Shown here in pieces: positions 9,286 to 17,610 of a stretch of 64,000 nucleotides of DNA. The stretch is from an uncultured Pirellula sp. (GTDB lineage: Bacteria > Planctomycetota > Planctomycetia > Pirellulales > Pirellulaceae), in NCBI GenBank assembly GCA_903858115.1, contig CAIOHR010000073.1, positions 122,362 to 186,361 on the forward strand, given 5' to 3'. How positions within the stretch are numbered: position 1 is the first letter of the stretch; every line of letters begins with the position of its first letter. Below the pieces are notes generated by a model. It saw only the letters and a list, made by a program, of their open reading frames with translations. It searched no databases and was not told the DNA's origin. A program made the position numbers and the translations under genes.

Positions 9286-9864
9286 ATGAGCCAATCCGAA
9301 GAACCCAGTCCGGCACAGCGTTTGGCCACCATGGCCGTCAAAGGCGCAAACACCAATGCTGAGCCTGAGGAATCGCTCTGGTCAGGTGGTTATTCCCCGA
9401 AAGCGATGATCGGATCATGGATTCTTTGCTTGATTCTGAGCATTGCGTTGATTGTTGGAATGGTCATGCTCCCTGGGATACTGGGAGAACAAGTAGAAAA
9501 GAAGATCATTTGGAGCGTTGGCACGGGCGTTGTGATTGCACTTTGGGTGATTGCTGCCGCTGCGTATGCCTACCGTAGATTGTGCGTTTTCTATGAACTC
9601 ACGACTCAGCGATTCATTCACAAGCATGGAATCCTGGTCAGAACGACCGATCGAATTGAACTGATCGAGATCGATGATGTTGCATTTACCCAGGGACCCG
9701 TTCAACGCATGCTCAATGTCGGTGCTATCAAACTCACGAGTAGTGATCGCTCCCACCCCCAACTAAATTTAGTCGGCATCGATGATGTCAGTCGAGTCTC
9801 AGGGCTCATCGATGATGCTCGCCGCAAAGAACGTCGTCGTCGAGCCTTGCACATTGCGAATTAA
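9286..9864 (+). CDS. bacterial PH-domain membrane protein (YdbS-type)
   Basis: About 192 residues from the ATG at 9286 (MSQSEEPSPAQRLATMAVKG); an ATG 57 bases upstream is possible but lacks a better ribosome site. Two transmembrane helices (ILCLILSIALIVGMVML and VGTGVVIALWVIAAAAYAY) precede a cytoplasmic bPH module beginning ELTTQRFIHKHGIL, with the typical RIELIEIDDVAFTQGPVQRM turn and VGAIKLTSSD strand. Bacterial PH domains of this kind are membrane-associated, and their ligands are largely unknown. It opens a plus-strand set with DUF3754, ATP-grasp and two more bPH proteins. Confidence 0.88.
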   Translation: MSQSEEPSPAQRLATMAVKGANTNAEPEESLWSGGYSPKAMIGSWILCLILSIALIVGMVMLPGILGEQVEKKIIWSVGTGVVIALWVIAAAAYAYRRLCVFYELTTQRFIHKHGILVRTTDRIELIEIDDVAFTQGPVQRMLNVGAIKLTSSDRSHPQLNLVGIDDVSRVSGLIDDARRKERRRRALHIAN

Positions 9865-9885
9865 TCCGAACATGAATGCAACATA

Positions 9886-11142
9886 ATGCAATGGCTTGCG
9901 GGGTTCTGGGTCCCTAAGCAATGGATGGCGGCGAAAGTCGAGCTTCCGATTGAACATTGGAAACGAGAACATTTTCTTCCCTTTCGCCCTAACCAACTGA
10001 TCGAACGGCTCGCATTGCGATCCAATTGTCGTGAAGAGTTTGAGAAGCTACGACCAGCGATTGATGATTTCAAAAAGAAGATCCAACTTCAGTATCAGCA
10101 ACATCATGAGTATCTCATCGATCTCTATTCCCAATTCGACCCAGATCGCGACTTGTGCGATCGTGCGCTGGAGGTGGCCACTGAGGGCAGTGGCACCTTA
10201 GTCTCCGTCGACGAATCCGTTTTCCGCTCTTTGTTCGCAGAAATCGCCGATTCTCTCAACCACGCGAACTATAGACGCCTATCACCCAGGGAGATCCAAG
10301 CCGCGATCGGGGCCGCGAGCCACTGGGGAGTCCGGCTGCAGATTCGCTTCTCTTCGTTTCGTCGATTGGAAGTTTATGGTCGTGGCGACATCGTTACAAA
10401 AAGGATGAAACGGGATTGGAGATCCCTTTTCCGAATGCGCGAAGTCGATGTGCCAATCTATCAACGTTTGGTAGTCGTTTTCCGTCCGAAAGAAATGCAA
10501 TCCCTTTCTGATCCACTCGATCCAATGCGAGTTCATCTTCGGATGTTCAAGAATATTCCGAAAGCGGACATCGACATGATGTTGCCGGGATCCAAGATTC
10601 GACTTTCCTGGCTCGATACGGGCAAGATTGGGATCCCGACCCTTTGGGGCATCTTCATCATGTCCAGCAAGTTAGCCAAAAGCCTATGGATTATCGCACT
10701 CATCGGAACACTGAAAGTCTTATCCTCTTTTCTGTTTGCGATTGCGATCGTTTTGGCTACCGTTTTTTATGGTGTCAAATCAATCTTGTCTTACACATCC
10801 ACCAAACGTCGATACCAATTGAACATCACTCGTAGTTTGTACTACCAAAGTTTGGACAACAACCTCGGTGCACTTCTGCGTTTAGAAGAAGAATCGGAAC
10901 AACAAGAAATCTGCGAAGCCATTTTGGCCTATTATGTTCTCTCGCAAGCAGAAGGCCCGCTGTCAACAAAAGAGATTGACCAGCGTGCAGAATCTATCCT
11001 TGAAGCGCTCACTGGTTTTCCTATCGACTTTGACGTAGACGATGCAATCAGAGACTTAGGCTCACTCGGAGTTTTTCGCATGACGGCCCACGGTTGGACC
11101 ATCGCACCCTCTCAACAAGAATTAGGTTCTAGCTCTTCATGA
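9886..11142 (+). CDS. DUF3754 / TMEM143-like membrane protein
   Basis: A protein of 418 residues. The region YQRLVVVFRPKE (about residues 196-207), followed by FKNIPKADIDMMLPGSKIRL and then GKIGIPTLWGIF, matches my recollection of the DUF3754 family, which includes eukaryotic TMEM143. Two hydrophobic helices (residues about 263-300, SLWIIALIGTLKVLSSFLFA) anchor it. The N-terminal part is helical and charged. The stop overlaps the next gene by four bases (ATGA), a sign of translational coupling. The biochemical role of the family is unknown. Confidence 0.8.
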   Translation: MQWLAGFWVPKQWMAAKVELPIEHWKREHFLPFRPNQLIERLALRSNCREEFEKLRPAIDDFKKKIQLQYQQHHEYLIDLYSQFDPDRDLCDRALEVATEGSGTLVSVDESVFRSLFAEIADSLNHANYRRLSPREIQAAIGAASHWGVRLQIRFSSFRRLEVYGRGDIVTKRMKRDWRSLFRMREVDVPIYQRLVVVFRPKEMQSLSDPLDPMRVHLRMFKNIPKADIDMMLPGSKIRLSWLDTGKIGIPTLWGIFIMSSKLAKSLWIIALIGTLKVLSSFLFAIAIVLATVFYGVKSILSYTSTKRRYQLNITRSLYYQSLDNNLGALLRLEEESEQQEICEAILAYYVLSQAEGPLSTKEIDQRAESILEALTGFPIDFDVDDAIRDLGSLGVFRMTAHGWTIAPSQQELGSSSS

Positions 11143-12068
11143 CCCAACTGCGTTGTGCATTCTTGACCAAAAAAGACGCTGAATTTGCAGGACAAGACGA
11201 TCCATTGTTGGCCAGTGAACTTCAATCGCGAGGCTGGGACATTCAAGCCGTGGATTGGAGGAACGACTCCGTACATTGGGCTGATTTTGATGTCGTGCTG
11301 ATACGCTCTCCGTGGAACTACTACCTTTTCCCATCGGAATTTCGAGCGGCGATCGCCAAGATCGAACAAAGCGGAGTGCGGTTATTGCATCCGAGATCGA
11401 CGATCGAAAAGAACATTGACAAAGGCTACTTAGCCCAATTGTTAGCATCGGGGCATCCAATTGTTCCGACACGATTCGTGCCAGCCAATACCGTCGAGCT
11501 CACCCGCGAATCCGTCCAACTTTGGTGTCGCGAATTCAGTTGCGATTCCGTTGTCGTTAAACCCGTCGTGAGCGCGGGCTCGGAGAAAACGTTTCTGTTG
11601 ATTGGGAATTCTGCCGACTCCGCTCCCTGTATCGACGCAGTTCCCGCCATCGCCGTCCAGGCGTTCCGAGAAGGGACGATGATGGTGCAACCCTTTGTTG
11701 CCTCGGTACAGTACGACGGAGAATACTCGCTGGTTTTTTTGGATGGAACGTTGCATCATGCCGTTCGAAAAGTTCCGAAGGTGGGTGATTTTCGCGTTCA
11801 GGTGCAGCATGGCGGTGTGTATACAAAACTGGATCCCGAGGATTGGTTGATATCTGCTTCCCAAGCCATCTTAAGGGATTATGTCCCTCGAACGTTGTAC
11901 GCGAGAGTTGATTGGGTACGTAACTCCTTGAGCAACTGCCAATCGAATAGTTCTCCGTTCTTGATAATGGAGGTAGAATTGATTGAACCCGACCTTTATT
12001 TGCGGTTCACCCAGGATGGAATCCGGACCTATGCATCCATTCTCGATCGGTGGGTCAAAGTAGAATAA
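11139..12068 (+). CDS. ATP-grasp domain protein (RimK/DcsG-like)
   Basis: A protein of 309 residues. The N-terminal pre-ATP-grasp part (LRCAFLTKKDAEFAGQDD, VLIRSPWNYY) and the central motif VVVKPVVSAGSEKTFLL, then MVQPFVASVQYDGEYSLVFL and the metal-binding end LIMEVELIEPDLYLRF, resemble the YheC/RimK and DcsG (cycloserine cyclase) branch of ATP-grasp ligases. These enzymes form amide or similar bonds through acyl-phosphate intermediates. The substrate here is unknown. The start overlaps the DUF3754 stop, so the two are probably translated together. Confidence 0.85.
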   Translation: MTQLRCAFLTKKDAEFAGQDDPLLASELQSRGWDIQAVDWRNDSVHWADFDVVLIRSPWNYYLFPSEFRAAIAKIEQSGVRLLHPRSTIEKNIDKGYLAQLLASGHPIVPTRFVPANTVELTRESVQLWCREFSCDSVVVKPVVSAGSEKTFLLIGNSADSAPCIDAVPAIAVQAFREGTMMVQPFVASVQYDGEYSLVFLDGTLHHAVRKVPKVGDFRVQVQHGGVYTKLDPEDWLISASQAILRDYVPRTLYARVDWVRNSLSNCQSNSSPFLIMEVELIEPDLYLRFTQDGIRTYASILDRWVKVE

Positions 12069-12127
12069 GCATCAGTTCATTCCCAAGATCGATCGCTGCC
12101 CAACGAATTGACCATGCCAATCTCATC

Positions 12128-12814
12128 ATGAATGAATGCGAAGCCAAAGATTTGTCCCATTCACCAACCACCGCTTCCGTGGAGCAACCTGTTTTCACCG
12201 CTCAAACGGTACCGCTTGAGCAACAAGTAATGTCTGCGCAACAGTTGCCTCGTGAGCAGCAATCTCCTTTTGAACAATTGCATCCGGATAGCATTGTGGT
12301 TGAGCGCTGGGCAGGATTGATTTTCTTTTCCGTTTTGGGCCTCATCGCACTGGTGGTTTGGGTCATGCTCACAATTCTTGTTTTTCCGATTTGGGATTTC
12401 CGGTGCTGGCTGATCGGATTGTCATGCCTAGCGTTGTTGGGATTGCTGGGTGCTTTGGTAAGAATGGATCCTGTTTGGAAGTTTCGAAACACCCGATTTC
12501 GGGAATTGCCAGGAGGTCTAGAACTTCAAAGGGGTTACGTTTGGTGGCATCGAATCTTTGTGCCGCGTGAACGCATTCAGCATACAGACGTTGTCCAAGG
12601 ACCTTTGATGCGAAGTTTCAACCTTGCGACGCTGGTTATCAATACCGCTGGGACTCATGAGCACTCGATATCCATCGAAGGCCTCGACTTTCAACGCGCC
12701 GAGCAATTGCGAGCGTCTCTACTGATAAAGAACCTAAATCCATCCATTCCGGTGCCACCCCAGGTACTCAAGGAGTCCGTTGTCGATTTAGTGACAAAGG
12801 ATGGTGCAGGATAG
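12128..12814 (+). CDS. bacterial PH-domain protein (YdbS-like)
   Basis: About 228 residues from the ATG at 12128; a GTG at 12050 would extend the frame into the preceding gene and is less likely. A Gln/Glu-rich tail of about 65 residues (TVPLEQQVMSAQQLPREQQ) precedes two transmembrane helices (GLIFFSVLGLIALVVWVML; FRCWLIGLSCLALLGLLGAL). A bPH_2 module follows (ELQRGYVWWHRIFVPRERIQ, VVQGPLMRSFNLATLVINTA). With the next gene it forms the YdbS-YdbT arrangement known from many bacteria. The ligand is unknown. Confidence 0.88.
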   Translation: MNECEAKDLSHSPTTASVEQPVFTAQTVPLEQQVMSAQQLPREQQSPFEQLHPDSIVVERWAGLIFFSVLGLIALVVWVMLTILVFPIWDFRCWLIGLSCLALLGLLGALVRMDPVWKFRNTRFRELPGGLELQRGYVWWHRIFVPRERIQHTDVVQGPLMRSFNLATLVINTAGTHEHSISIEGLDFQRAEQLRASLLIKNLNPSIPVPPQVLKESVVDLVTKDGAG

Positions 12815-12819
12815 GAACA

Positions 12820-14496
12820 ATGCAATCGCTTCAGGATACAGCGGAACCAGAAACACCGAGAGCTCCACAACCGAAGTTGAATGAGTCAGGCAGCTTGAAA
12901 GATCAACGGGGCTTGCATGCACTGTCCCTGGTTTTCGAAGTTTCCAATCGTATACATGCGAATTTGATTCCAGCGATTTTCGCAAGCTTTTCGGTTGTCA
13001 CCGGTGGCATCATCGGTCTCTACATCGGCATTGCGATTTTTGGTTTTGCGATTGCATTCTCTATTATTCGCTTCTTGACATTCCGTTATCGGCTGACGGA
13101 CTCCGAGTTGCTGATCGATCAAGGGTTGATCTTTCGCACGCATCGCTCGGTACCGCTGAGCAATATCCAAAACATCGATTCCATTCAGAACATTTTTCAT
13201 CGGTTCTTTCAGGTTGCAGAAGTTCGAATCGAGACCGCTTCCGGAAACGAACCCGAGGCGACGATGCGAGTATTGAGCATTGCAGAAGTCGATCGACTTC
13301 GCGACCGCATCCTCGGGATTGCGACGTCGAGCAAGATTCCGGTCGCAAATGTTGAAACATCCAGTGAAGCAACCGCGCCATCGACCACATCCTCGATAGA
13401 GTCTGCCCGATCGATATTGGAGATCCCAACGCACCGTCTTATCTTGGCTGGTTTGCTGAGCAATCGCGGATTAATTCTTGCAGGTATCGCTTTCGGTTAC
13501 TTTTGGCAGGCCCAGTTCTCTGGATTCGATCCCTTCAGCGGAAAAGTCGAAGAGCCGACCAAAGAGAACGTGCGAGGGGCAATTCGAGGCACGATTCTAA
13601 GCTTCAAATCCGTATTCGATAGCATCACAGAATCCATGACCGGACAAGCGAAATCGGTAAGCGGAATCTTGCTCATCGTGCTGATGGTTCTGCTTCTCGT
13701 CTTAGTGCTGCGTTTGTTCAGTGCGGCTTGGTATGTGATCAAGTTTCATGGGTATCGATTGACGTTACGTGACGAAGAGTTGCATATTCGCTGCGGTCTG
13801 TTCACGAAGATCTCAGCGACCGTTCCTCGACAACGCATTCAAGTGATAAGCATTCACCGCAGTTGGTTGGCGCGTTTTTTCGGTTTAGCATCCATCCGCG
13901 TAGAGACGACTGGTGGCGGAACTGGTCAGCAATCCGAGAACGCAGCGACTTCGATGGGAAGACATTGGTTCGTACCTATCTTGGCCATGAGCGAGCTAGA
14001 ACAGGTCTTACATGCGATGCAGCCAAATATCGAATGGGAGTCGAGTAAGTTATCCTGGAAAGCTCTTTCGCCACGAGCAAGAAAGCGATTGTTGAGGCTT
14101 CCCATGTTCCTAGGAATTGCGTTTCTCTTTGCTAGTCTTGTACAGTTCTTTACCCCTTTTCGAAATTGGGCAGGCATCACTGCGGGTGCATCGATCGTAT
14201 GGATGGCTCTGAGTCTTTGGGTTTGTACGAAAAAATCGAAGAGTCGCAAATATGCAACGAGCGAAACGCAAATTTTGTTTCGCAGTGGAATCTTGATGCA
14301 GAAAACATCGATAGGCTTCCTCGATCGAATCCAGTCGGTCGGTCTAATCCAATCCCCATTCGATCGCAATTGGAAAATGGCCACTTTAAAGTTCGATACT
14401 GCAGGTGCTGGCCCCGCGGAACACTTGCTGGTCATAGAGATGCTCGATGCCGACGAAGCAACAAGTGAGTTCGAGCGCCTCAACTATGCAATCTAG
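12820..14496 (+). CDS. three-module bacterial PH-domain protein (YdbT-like)
   Basis: A protein of 558 residues starting five bases after the previous stop, with AGGAA before the ATG. It contains three bPH_2 units, each after paired hydrophobic helices: FRTHRSVPLSNIQNIDSIQN (about residues 107-126), FTKISATVPRQRIQVISIHR (about 328-347), and SGILMQKTSIGFLDRIQSVG (about 489-508). This is the YdbT layout and partners the YdbS-like gene directly upstream. The pair probably forms a membrane complex; its cellular task is not established. Confidence 0.9.
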   Translation: MQSLQDTAEPETPRAPQPKLNESGSLKDQRGLHALSLVFEVSNRIHANLIPAIFASFSVVTGGIIGLYIGIAIFGFAIAFSIIRFLTFRYRLTDSELLIDQGLIFRTHRSVPLSNIQNIDSIQNIFHRFFQVAEVRIETASGNEPEATMRVLSIAEVDRLRDRILGIATSSKIPVANVETSSEATAPSTTSSIESARSILEIPTHRLILAGLLSNRGLILAGIAFGYFWQAQFSGFDPFSGKVEEPTKENVRGAIRGTILSFKSVFDSITESMTGQAKSVSGILLIVLMVLLLVLVLRLFSAAWYVIKFHGYRLTLRDEELHIRCGLFTKISATVPRQRIQVISIHRSWLARFFGLASIRVETTGGGTGQQSENAATSMGRHWFVPILAMSELEQVLHAMQPNIEWESSKLSWKALSPRARKRLLRLPMFLGIAFLFASLVQFFTPFRNWAGITAGASIVWMALSLWVCTKKSKSRKYATSETQILFRSGILMQKTSIGFLDRIQSVGLIQSPFDRNWKMATLKFDTAGAGPAEHLLVIEMLDADEATSEFERLNYAI

Positions 14497-14819
14497 TCGT
14501 CCCCGTTTTCTAAGCGGATCGATTCTTTCACGTCGCTAGAAAACTAAATCCTTTATCGTTTGGCAGTCTGCGACGAGAAATCGAAAAAGTAGCCAAATGT
14601 TTCGAGTATCCAGAAACCTGCCAAATTTTCCTCTAGGTGGGTTGTAAAATTCAATCCGTCTACAGAAAATACGAGCCGCTGTAGAGTAGTGGCTTCGATT
14701 TTCGTCGCTGCAGTGGTTCCAATCCTGTCTGGCTTGGGACTGATTACCAACCTTTAACGTCCTGAGGTTTCTGTCCAAAATACTGTTACCCAGCCATAGC
14801 GAGGCAAATTGGTAACGGT
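14497..14819. other. intergenic gap without a convincing gene
   Basis: 323 bases between the YdbT-like gene and the GNAT gene. On the minus strand 14553-14750 is an open frame of 65 codons beginning with TTG, with an in-frame TAA just upstream and no ribosome site; the translation (GLNFTTHLEENLAGFWILET) is protein-like but unrecognised, so it may be a remnant. No clear promoter or terminator is visible. Confidence 0.3.
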
Positions 14820-15959
14820 TTGGGCATTAGCCTACAAATTGCTGGGTATCATTGCCAAGTGACACCAATACTAGCTCAAGAACCGGTTACGCTGCCAAGC
14901 GGCCGCACTTTTGATTTGTACCGATCGCGTTGGGATGGAGTACTCGACCACGAAGAGTTCGAGTACTGTCGTCAACATGGCATCCCGATCGCATACGATT
15001 GCGCGCAGATAGGATGGGTCACTCAGACCTTCAGGGACGAGTCGATTGAATTACCGAGCTATCCAGTGCCCACGAACCGTGCTGCTGCATCGATGACGAT
15101 GGATTTAGAGAGTCGAGCTATCGAACTGCGCCATCAGTTGGCTAAGGAGGCAGGAAAGCTCCAGATCGAAGTGAGCCAACATCGTTTGTCATTAGACCTT
15201 GCCCTGGAACGCCTTGAATTTGTTGCTGCAACGGCAATGAAGCAGCTTGCAAAAGCGTTCAGTCTGGCCGACTGCGATTTATGCCATTGGGGGCTTAAGT
15301 CGGCAATTGCCGAATTTTTGGGTGCAGTACGAGGACCGCTTCAACTTCGGCCTAATGGATCGGATTCAAAGGCGTTCGAGTTCCGGCCCTGGGCCCCAGA
15401 CGATGCCGAGATTTATACGGAACTACTCGGCAACGAGAGAGTCTGGCAGTACTTGCCGGAGCCTTTTCCGTCCGAGTTTACGACTGAAACCGCGCGGACA
15501 TTAATCGAGGTGGGAGCTTTCAGCTTTCATCATGAAGCAGTAGCGATCGACGTCGAACGCCGAAATATTGGGCAAAATCTTTTGCGTTTCGACGGTCCCT
15601 CGGACGGGGTACGCCGACCGATCGGGCAATGCCTTTTACGTTTTGACCGTCCCTTGGCTGGGGTACGCGCATCCGAAGTCGCGTACTGGCTGGGAGAGGA
15701 GCACTGGGGCCAAGGTTGGATGAGCCGGGTTTTGCCCGAATTCACTTACCGTAGCTTCCGTCGACACTCGATTGATGTAATCTACGCATGGATCATGGAA
15801 GACAATAAGGCTTCGATCCGGGTGGCCGAACGCGCAGGGTACCGGCGTGAGCCTTGTGCTCTAGAAACGCATATCGCCGAGTCTCTCAGACGGCCAGGTT
15901 TCGTCCGATACGCGACGTACCGAGTCGACTGGATGCTCGACGCTGCGGAAGAATCGTGA
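14820..15959 (+). CDS. GNAT-family N-acetyltransferase with N-terminal helical extension
   Basis: A protein of 379 residues if translation begins at the TTG at 14820. The C-terminal 190 residues are a RimJ/RimL-type GNAT: FEFRPWAPDDAEIYTELLG, EVAYWLGEEHWGQGWMSRVL (acetyl-CoA loop region), DVIYAWIMEDNKASIRVAER, GYRREP. These enzymes acetylate amines on proteins or small molecules. The N-terminal 180 residues contain a short beta-rich start (LPSGRTFDLYRSRWDG) and a long helical segment (ESRAIELRHQLAKEAGK) of unknown role. An 18-codon stretch of the acetyltransferase core is duplicated in tandem. It converges on the HtrA gene with four bases between stops. Confidence 0.8.
   Translation: MGISLQIAGYHCQVTPILAQEPVTLPSGRTFDLYRSRWDGVLDHEEFEYCRQHGIPIAYDCAQIGWVTQTFRDESIELPSYPVPTNRAAASMTMDLESRAIELRHQLAKEAGKLQIEVSQHRLSLDLALERLEFVAATAMKQLAKAFSLADCDLCHWGLKSAIAEFLGAVRGPLQLRPNGSDSKAFEFRPWAPDDAEIYTELLGNERVWQYLPEPFPSEFTTETARTLIEVGAFSFHHEAVAIDVERRNIGQNLLRFDGPSDGVRRPIGQCLLRFDRPLAGVRASEVAYWLGEEHWGQGWMSRVLPEFTYRSFRRHSIDVIYAWIMEDNKASIRVAERAGYRREPCALETHIAESLRRPGFVRYATYRVDWMLDAAEES
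15561..15668 (+). repeat. in-frame 54-base tandem duplication inside the GNAT gene
   Basis: Two adjacent 54-base units (15561-15614 and 15615-15668) share about 41 of 54 positions by my count. They encode RNIGQNLLRFDGPSDGVR and RPIGQCLLRFDRPLAGVR. The exact multiple of three keeps the reading frame. The second copy leads directly into the normal acetyl-CoA binding strand, so the first copy is the likely insertion. Confidence 0.85.
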
Positions 15960-15964
15960 TCCGT

Positions 15965-17362
15965 CTATTCTGGACGTTGGCCGATCTTTACTTTGATCGT
16001 TTGAATTTCTCCACTCCGTTCCAGCTCAATTTCTATTGATGAACCTGGCAGGCTACTCCCGATTCGGAAGATGGTATCGTCGACCCCTTTGACTATGGAT
16101 CCGTTTAGTGCAATGACGCGATCGCCAACCTCGAGGCCCGCTTCTGCGGCAGGTGATTCGGGAAGAACGCGGTTGATAACTGCACCTTTCCGTTCGGTCA
16201 TTATCTCTTGATTGCCAATCTCTAATTCAAACTCCCCTTGAGACAGCATGTTCCATCGATTGGCTGAAACAAACTCGACGCCTAACCAACCACGTCGCAT
16301 TTTGCCCGACTGTACGATCTCGTCAAAAACTTGTTTCGCGAGCTTGCTCGGTATGGCAAAACTGACACCACGATAAGACTCTCCAACAATAGCCGTGTTG
16401 ATACCGATCAACTCCCCCTTGCCATTGACCAAGGGCCCGCCACTATTTCCTGGATTCACCGCAACATCGGTTTGCATCAAGTCGCTGTAACGGGCGACGG
16501 GACCGGGTTTGCGAGATTTTCCTCTATTGTTCAGTGGGTTGGCGCTATCGTATTGAGTGCCCGTCAAATCGAGTCTATGCTTGCTACTGACAATGCCGAA
16601 CGTGATTGAACCCGTCAAACCAAACGGACTTCCCACCGCCCAGACAGGCGAACCGACTTCGGCAAAATCGCTGTCCCCCCAACTGATAGGCAATAACTCC
16701 TCCGCATTAACCTTGAGAACAGCAAGGTCCGTAAGTGGATCGCTACCAAGCAACTCAGCGACACAGGATCGTTCGTCTGCGAGGTAGACGTTGATGATCT
16801 GCCCTTCTTCGAGCACGTGACTATTCGTTAGTATCAAGCCAGAGGAATCGACGATGACTCCACTACCATGCCCGGTGGTCATCTTCTTTCCTTGAAAACC
16901 TAAGCCCTGAAACTGATCGCTTGTTGTGATGTGCACAACACTGGGCAAGACTCGCCGCGAGACGATTTGCGAAACTGTCGAGAGACCTTCGATGGACACC
17001 TGTTTTAATTGCTCGCCAGACGCCTCGTATTCCGCTCTTAATTGCCCGCGATACCAAGAGTATCTCGATTGTTCGAGCGTGATAGGGAGCAGCAACCTCA
17101 ATGCACCCAGCAACGCCAACACTACCGAAAGACTGAGCAAGGTCGAGGCGAACAATGATGCTGCAGTGGGAGACAATGTTGCAGTGGGAGACAATATTGC
17201 AGTGGATGACGAAGTCACTGAACTGCGCTGTACATCAACTGTCGAAGTTGCACCTGTCGAACTAGAACTTCTTTCCGATAGCAACTCCACGGGCGGAGAA
17301 CCTACCATCGGAGGGTTATCACTCTCTGGTTCCAAGGGAACGAGTGTGTCATCATTGTTCAT
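15965..17362 (-). CDS. membrane-anchored HtrA/DegP-type serine protease
   Basis: About 465 residues from the ATG at 17362; an upstream TTG gives eight more. A Ser/Thr-rich N-terminal tail precedes one transmembrane helix (LFASTLLSLSVVLALLGAL, about residues 70-90), so the protease domain faces the periplasm. The catalytic triad motifs are ILTNSHVLEE (His), DPLTDLAVLKVN (Asp) and NPGNSGGPLVNG (Ser). One PDZ domain follows (AVINRVLPESPAAEAGLEVG, GDRVIALNG). The role is degradation or sensing of misfolded envelope proteins. The N-terminal tail is coded partly by 18-base tandem units around 17161-17213. Confidence 0.95.
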   Translation of the reverse strand: MNNDDTLVPLEPESDNPPMVGSPPVELLSERSSSSTGATSTVDVQRSSVTSSSTAILSPTATLSPTAASLFASTLLSLSVVLALLGALRLLLPITLEQSRYSWYRGQLRAEYEASGEQLKQVSIEGLSTVSQIVSRRVLPSVVHITTSDQFQGLGFQGKKMTTGHGSGVIVDSSGLILTNSHVLEEGQIINVYLADERSCVAELLGSDPLTDLAVLKVNAEELLPISWGDSDFAEVGSPVWAVGSPFGLTGSITFGIVSSKHRLDLTGTQYDSANPLNNRGKSRKPGPVARYSDLMQTDVAVNPGNSGGPLVNGKGELIGINTAIVGESYRGVSFAIPSKLAKQVFDEIVQSGKMRRGWLGVEFVSANRWNMLSQGEFELEIGNQEIMTERKGAVINRVLPESPAAEAGLEVGDRVIALNGSIVKGVDDTIFRIGSSLPGSSIEIELERSGEIQTIKVKIGQRPE

Positions 17363-17610
17363 GGATGGATCCAATCTACATTTCAACCCAGTGGGTGGTT
17401 GTCTAGGACTCGGGTGGTTGTCTAGAACTCACCCAATTATATCCTACGACTGACGCTTTTGTACCGCAGACGTTACAGACAAAAGTCAAAGTAGTAAGCA
17501 TATTCCATGTGCCGTCCACCTAGAGTGGTAGCAAATACCCATGAGCGGATGGCACTGTGGTGCGTGCCTGCAACTTTTGCAGTCTGTGTCTTCGCAGTCG
17601 GGAAGCCGAT

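Noticed and set aside
14553..14750. 65-codon minus-strand ORF
   Set aside because: TTG start without ribosome site, upstream in-frame stop, no recognisable family; kept only as a note in the gap entry.
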